Source: Bradyrhizobium barranii subsp. barranii (GTDB lineage: Bacteria; Pseudomonadota; Alphaproteobacteria; Rhizobiales; Xanthobacteraceae). Taken from it: a DNA stretch of 64,000 nt. Below, in pieces: positions 61,039 through 64,000 of the stretch. The notes below the pieces were generated by a model. That model saw nothing but the letters and a program-made list of their open reading frames with translations. It made no database searches and was not told the DNA's origin. Every line of letters begins with the position of its first letter. Within the stretch, counting starts at the first letter, position 1. The position numbers and the translations under genes are program-made. Location of the stretch: positions 5,377,501 through 5,441,500 of the forward strand of contig NZ_CP086136.1 of NCBI RefSeq assembly GCF_017565645.3, written 5' to 3'.

Positions 61039-62664
61039 GTGCCGCCGTCCCCCATTGATCCCGCCCGTCTTGCAGCGCTGCCCGCCGATGTGCGCGCGCT
61101 CTTCCGCGCGCAGGAAGCGATGATTGAAGCCGAGCGTCGTCGCGCAGACGATGAATGCTCGGCGCGCCTTCATGTCGAGAGTGAACTGGCTGCGTCCAAA
61201 GAGAGCGTCGAACGCCTCGAACTGCTCGTGAAGGAGTACGAGCGCGCACGTTTCGGTAAACGCTCGGAGAAGTTCAATCCCGATCAGATGCAACTGGTTC
61301 TCGAGGACATCGAGATTGCCATCGCCGAAGTCCAGGAACGCCAGGACGATCGTGCGCGCCGCGCCGGCACGGCGCCGTCCAGCCGCCGGACCAGGCGCGC
61401 TGCCCGTGCCTTTCCCGCGCACCTGCCGCGCATCGAGCAGGTGATCGAACCCGAGAACCTCGAGTGTCCCTGCGGCTGCGGCCGGATGGTCCAGATCGGC
61501 GAGGATCGCTCCCGCCGTCTCGATGTCATGGCCGCCCAGTATCGTGTGATCGAGACGGTGCGACCGCGCTACGCCTGCGCAAAGGGCTGCACCGGTGTTG
61601 CTCAGGCGCCGGCGCCCGCCCATCTCGTGGAGGGTGGCATCCCCACCGAGGCGCTGCTGGCGCAGGTGGCGGTCGCCAAGTTCAGCGAGCACATGCCACT
61701 CTATCGTCAGTCGCAGGTTCTGGCTCGGCATGGCATCTTCATCGATCGCGCCGTTCTGGCAGACTGGATGGGAACGGTCGCCTTCCACCTCGCGCCGCTG
61801 GTCGAGCGCATGAGCGTCGTGATGAAGCAATCGGGCCGCTTGTTCATAGACGAGACCAGGGCGCCTGTGCTCGATCCGGGCCGGGGCCGAACGAAGACCG
61901 GCTATCTGTGGGCTGTCCTGCGCGACGATCGCGGCCACGGCGGCGCTGATCCACCAATCGTGGTCTACCACTACGCGCCAGGACGCGGTGGTGACCATGC
62001 TGAGCGCATCCTCGAGGGCTTCGACGGCATCCTTCAGGTCGACGGATACCAGGGCTATCATCGGCTCGCACGGCCCAAGCGCAAAGGCGGCGTGCCGCTG
62101 CGGCTGGCCGCATGTTGGTCCCACTCAAGGCGCAAGATCATCGCAGCGACTCCGAAAGCCGGCTCACCCATCGCCGAAGCCGTTCTCGCGCGCATCGCCG
62201 CACTCTATGCGATCGAGAAGGAGATCCGTGGCGCCGACGCCCCGGCTCGGCAAACGACCCGTAACGAGCGATCACGGCCGCTCGTCGCTGAACTCGAGAG
62301 GTTTCTGCGCGAGCAAGCCGCTCGCCTGTCGCCGGGCAGCGAGATGGGCAAGGCGATCGCCTATCTCCTGAACCATTGGGATGGCCTCACCTTGTTTCTC
62401 GACGATGGTTGCGTTGAGATGGACACCAATCCCGTCGAAAATCAAATCAGGCCGCTGACTCTGACGCGTAAAAATAGTTTATTTGCTGGTCACGACGAAG
62501 GTGGTCGTTCATGGGCGCGCATAGCTTCGCTCATCGCCACCTGCAAAATCAACAGCGTGGAGCCCTACGTCTGGATGAACGCGACGCTCAAAGCGATCGC
62601 AACCGGTCACCCGCAGTCCCGGATCGACGAGCTCCTGCCCTGGTCGTTCGGCCGCACCTCGTAA
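61039..62664 (+). CDS. tnpC: IS66 transposase TnpC (copy 3)
   Basis: This 541-residue protein is the same as in copies 1 and 2 except for one Lys-to-Asn change near residue 517 (VWMNATLKAIA). The DDE residues and zinc-binding Cys are intact. GTG start. Confidence 0.95.
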   Translation: MPPSPIDPARLAALPADVRALFRAQEAMIEAERRRADDECSARLHVESELAASKESVERLELLVKEYERARFGKRSEKFNPDQMQLVLEDIEIAIAEVQERQDDRARRAGTAPSSRRTRRAARAFPAHLPRIEQVIEPENLECPCGCGRMVQIGEDRSRRLDVMAAQYRVIETVRPRYACAKGCTGVAQAPAPAHLVEGGIPTEALLAQVAVAKFSEHMPLYRQSQVLARHGIFIDRAVLADWMGTVAFHLAPLVERMSVVMKQSGRLFIDETRAPVLDPGRGRTKTGYLWAVLRDDRGHGGADPPIVVYHYAPGRGGDHAERILEGFDGILQVDGYQGYHRLARPKRKGGVPLRLAACWSHSRRKIIAATPKAGSPIAEAVLARIAALYAIEKEIRGADAPARQTTRNERSRPLVAELERFLREQAARLSPGSEMGKAIAYLLNHWDGLTLFLDDGCVEMDTNPVENQIRPLTLTRKNSLFAGHDEGGRSWARIASLIATCKINSVEPYVWMNATLKAIATGHPQSRIDELLPWSFGRTS

Positions 62665-62802
62665 TTCTCCGTCGTTGCCGCCTCCATACCCCCCGCCAAC
62701 GATTTGCAAACACGTTGATCAACAGACTGCAATCCCCACGCCAAACCTTTGCGAGTGGGACGCGAACGTCGCTTACGACGAGCCTGAAGTAGGACCAAGC
62801 GA

Positions 62803-63036
62803 TTACTTCGCCAGCCTCACACCGGGGCCGCCATCAGTCGACTGGCCGTCTGCGAGGAAGATGATGCCGGCGGATTCAAATGCGGCGCGGATGGCGGCTA
62901 TCGAATGACCCGGTGCCGTCGCGTCGGTCTCAACCCTCGTCACGGTGTTTCTGTGCACACCTGATTTCTCCGCAAGGTCTCGAACGGTCCAGTTCAACAA
63001 ACCGCGCGCCGCCCTAATTTGTGCACTTGTCACCAT
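62803..63036 (-). CDS. XRE-family repressor-like regulator (77 aa)
   Basis: This small Cro/CI-type protein has the helix-turn-helix TVRDLAEKSGVHRNTVTRVE after MVTSAQIRAARGLLNW, followed by AIRAAFESAGIIFLADG, the standard end of such proteins. The ATG at 63036 lies inside the first of two direct repeats (63021-63038 and 63053-63070) that are also upstream of the divergent gene, a layout suited to autoregulation. The longer frame upstream lacks a plausible N-terminus. Confidence 0.88.
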   Translation of the reverse strand: MVTSAQIRAARGLLNWTVRDLAEKSGVHRNTVTRVETDATAPGHSIAAIRAAFESAGIIFLADGQSTDGGPGVRLAK

Positions 63037-63070
63037 GGTTAATTCCTGTATAGTGCATTTGTCACCATAG
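63021..63070. promoter_or_regulatory. Direct repeats, probable operators of the XRE regulator
   Basis: GTGCAYTTGTCACCAT occurs at 63021-63036 and 63053-63068, 32 bp apart, about three helical turns. They span the start of the minus-strand xre gene and the leader of the divergent gene. TTAATTCCTGTATAGT between them may contain promoter elements. Confidence 0.5.
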
Positions 63071-63103
63071 CGGTGATGGATGCACAATAAAGGAACCCGC
63101 CCA

Positions 63104-63628
63104 ATGCTGCAAGCCGCCTCATTTCCGTCCGCTGAACGACCCACCACGCTCTCGCAGTTTTTCTACACCCATCGCCGACTGACCGACCTGGCCCGCGGCC
63201 CGATTCCCAGCCAGATCGTCGAGGAGATGACCCGCACGGCACGCGGAATCGCTGAGCGGATCCTCAAAGCCCCCGCCGCAAATTGGCGCGAGTTGAGCGA
63301 GAAAGCCATACTGCTCCTCAATGAGTTGCCCCGTGAGCCCGAATGGCTTGACAGTATCCATGAAAGCCTCCGCGAAGATGGTGCGCGCCTGTCGCTGGCG
63401 GAGTCGGTGGACGGCCGGACGTTCAATACGCTGAAGGAGGCGGAAGACCGCCTGTCCGACATGGGATTTAGCCTGGTGCCTGACAGCTGCGACTGGCGCA
63501 ATGGTGCTGGTGATGACGCGGGTTGCTACGCTGTCGAGGGTGGTGGATACAGCGTCAAGATCGGGGCGGCCGAATCGGCGGCGCGCGTCTATCGTGGTGC
63601 CGGGGCGTTCGCGCAGGCGGCCGAATAG
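63104..63628 (+). CDS. Island protein of unknown function (174 aa)
   Basis: This soluble protein divergent from xre starts MLQAASFPSAERPTTLSQFF. The middle is helical (EEMTRTARGIAERILKAPAA, LSEKAILLLNELPREPEWLD) and the end beta-rich (AGCYAVEGGGYSVKIGAAES). AAGGA precedes the ATG at 63104 by 10 bp; an upstream ATG at 63080 would add eight residues. It is followed by a strong terminator. Divergence from a repressor suggests a regulated early gene. Confidence 0.65.
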   Translation: MLQAASFPSAERPTTLSQFFYTHRRLTDLARGPIPSQIVEEMTRTARGIAERILKAPAANWRELSEKAILLLNELPREPEWLDSIHESLREDGARLSLAESVDGRTFNTLKEAEDRLSDMGFSLVPDSCDWRNGAGDDAGCYAVEGGGYSVKIGAAESAARVYRGAGAFAQAAE

Positions 63629-63645
63629 CCGGAAGCGGATCAAGG

Positions 63646-63678
63646 AAAACGGGCCCATACGATGTACAGGCCCGTTTT
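63646..63678. terminator. Rho-independent terminator, probably bidirectional
   Basis: AAAACGGGCC ... GGCCCGTTTT is a 10-bp perfect stem with a 13-base loop, with A-run and T-run on the two sides. It lies 17 bp after the stop of the 63104-63628 gene. Confidence 0.82.
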
Positions 63679-63768
63679 CGACTCTGGGCGCCGGATGCGC
63701 CGGCCGGTAAACGAAGCCGGTTTTCAACCCTCCAATCATACACCCTTCTCGGCACAACTTCTACCGAG

Positions 63769-63798
63769 GCCCGCTCCAGCCGCAAAGCTGGGGCGGGC
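63769..63798. terminator. GC-rich hairpin, weak terminator
   Basis: GCCCGCTCCAGC and GCTGGGGCGGGC pair over 11-12 bp around CGCAAA. GCTTTCTATTTC follows, a broken T-run. It stands between the previous gene and the partial gene at the window end. Confidence 0.45.
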
Positions 63799-63923
63799 GC
63801 TTTCTATTTCAAGGGAATGGCGCGTCTCGGTGAGCACCAGTTTCTACCCGCCGCTGAGGCGGACTTGCTGTGTTCACCCACTGGCGCTAAACGCTCGCCA
63901 TTGGCTTGGCTTAGGGGAGTGCG

Positions 63924-64000
63924 GTGAGCAACGTTCGCGAGTTTATCGATTTTTGGGTCGAGAACAGCATTCACCCCGCCGAGCAGTATCGGACCCCAGG
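63924..64000 (+). CDS. Start of an island gene cut by the window end
   Basis: A GTG at 63924 after GGGGAGTG opens a frame that encodes VSNVREFIDFWVENSIHPAE and continues past the window. I know similar N-termini in rhizobial islands, without a function. Confidence 0.5.
   Translation, partial: MSNVREFIDFWVENSIHPAEQYRTP

Larger units (their letters stand above)
57655..62776 (+). mobile_element. IS66-family element, copy 3, carrying the serine-recombinase insert
   Basis: The element is 5122 bp with the same ends as copy 2. A perfect 8-bp target duplication, GACGAGCC, lies at 57647-57654 and 62777-62784. tnpA, tnpB, the recombinase insert and tnpC are all present and no further IS has entered. 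The site differs from that of copy 2, so IS66 with its insert has moved as one unit. Confidence 0.96.
32350..64000. other. Phage-satellite-like genomic island, heavily invaded by IS elements
   Basis: The region starts right after tRNA-Asn and runs beyond the window. Gene order is alpA-type regulator, a small protein, RepA-like helicase, unknowns, HK97 prohead protease, P27 small terminase, tail-fibre remnant, then accessory genes and an XRE repressor. No portal, capsid, large terminase or integrase is seen. Seven IS insertions account for about 19 kb. Many small genes overlap by 4-20 bp, as in phages. The right boundary is not in view. Confidence 0.65.

Noticed and set aside
1..64000. CRISPR array or cas genes
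   Set aside because: No regularly spaced short repeats and no Cas-like protein were found. The TnpB-like region at 25444 lacks the nuclease domain.

Overview
The window looks like the chromosome of a Bradyrhizobium-type alphaproteobacterium. It has high GC and two long intergenic inverted repeats of a kind I associate with Bradyrhizobium (339-438 and 22116-22200). It also has AANDN-type small proteins and core genes of rhizobial character. No species can be named from the sequence alone.

The left half (1 to about 32350) is ordinary chromosome. In order it holds the end of an amino-acid ABC ATPase, cysK, and a cyclopropane fatty acid synthase. Next is a four-gene tripartite RND pump with an outer-membrane lipoprotein, an adaptor and two different permeases in tight coupling. 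A methyltransferase, a DTW-domain tRNA-modifying enzyme, an ABC-2 polysaccharide exporter pair and tRNA-Cys follow. A nitrogen-compound cluster comes after that: a substrate-binding protein, a fused permease-ATPase, an acetamidase/formamidase, an AraC regulator fused to a second acetamidase and broken by one lost base, and RidA. The last block is a PspA-YqiJ-flotillin operon, whose first gene carries an unexpected TnpB-like N-terminal region. A small secreted-protein gene at 29197 is split by an IS66 element.

From tRNA-Asn (32275-32349) to the right edge the window is a mobile island with phage-satellite character. It has an AlpA-type regulator, a RepA-like helicase, an HK97 prohead protease, a P27-type small terminase, tail-fibre remnants and an XRE repressor. 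No integrase, portal or capsid gene is in view. The island is a sink for insertion sequences: IS66 (two copies), IS21, IS3, IS1380 and IS256. Target duplications can be read for each. Removing the elements and one duplication copy restores three host reading frames exactly: 29197/32142, 36442/44585 and 53048/56857.

Four points deserve the most attention. (1) Three tandem structured elements at 49903-50908 share the internal loop YAGGGACR/CGAG but have different, compensating stems, which suggests an unrecognised structured RNA family; a fourth, looser candidate lies at 51193-51251. (2) A 2481-bp serine-recombinase element sits in the tnpB of two IS66 copies between GA dinucleotides and has travelled with IS66 as a unit. 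(3) A two-gene system of unknown function (51912-53042 plus a partner gene starting at 53048) has its second gene broken by two different IS elements. (4) A TnpB-like N-terminal region is joined in frame to a PspA-family protein.
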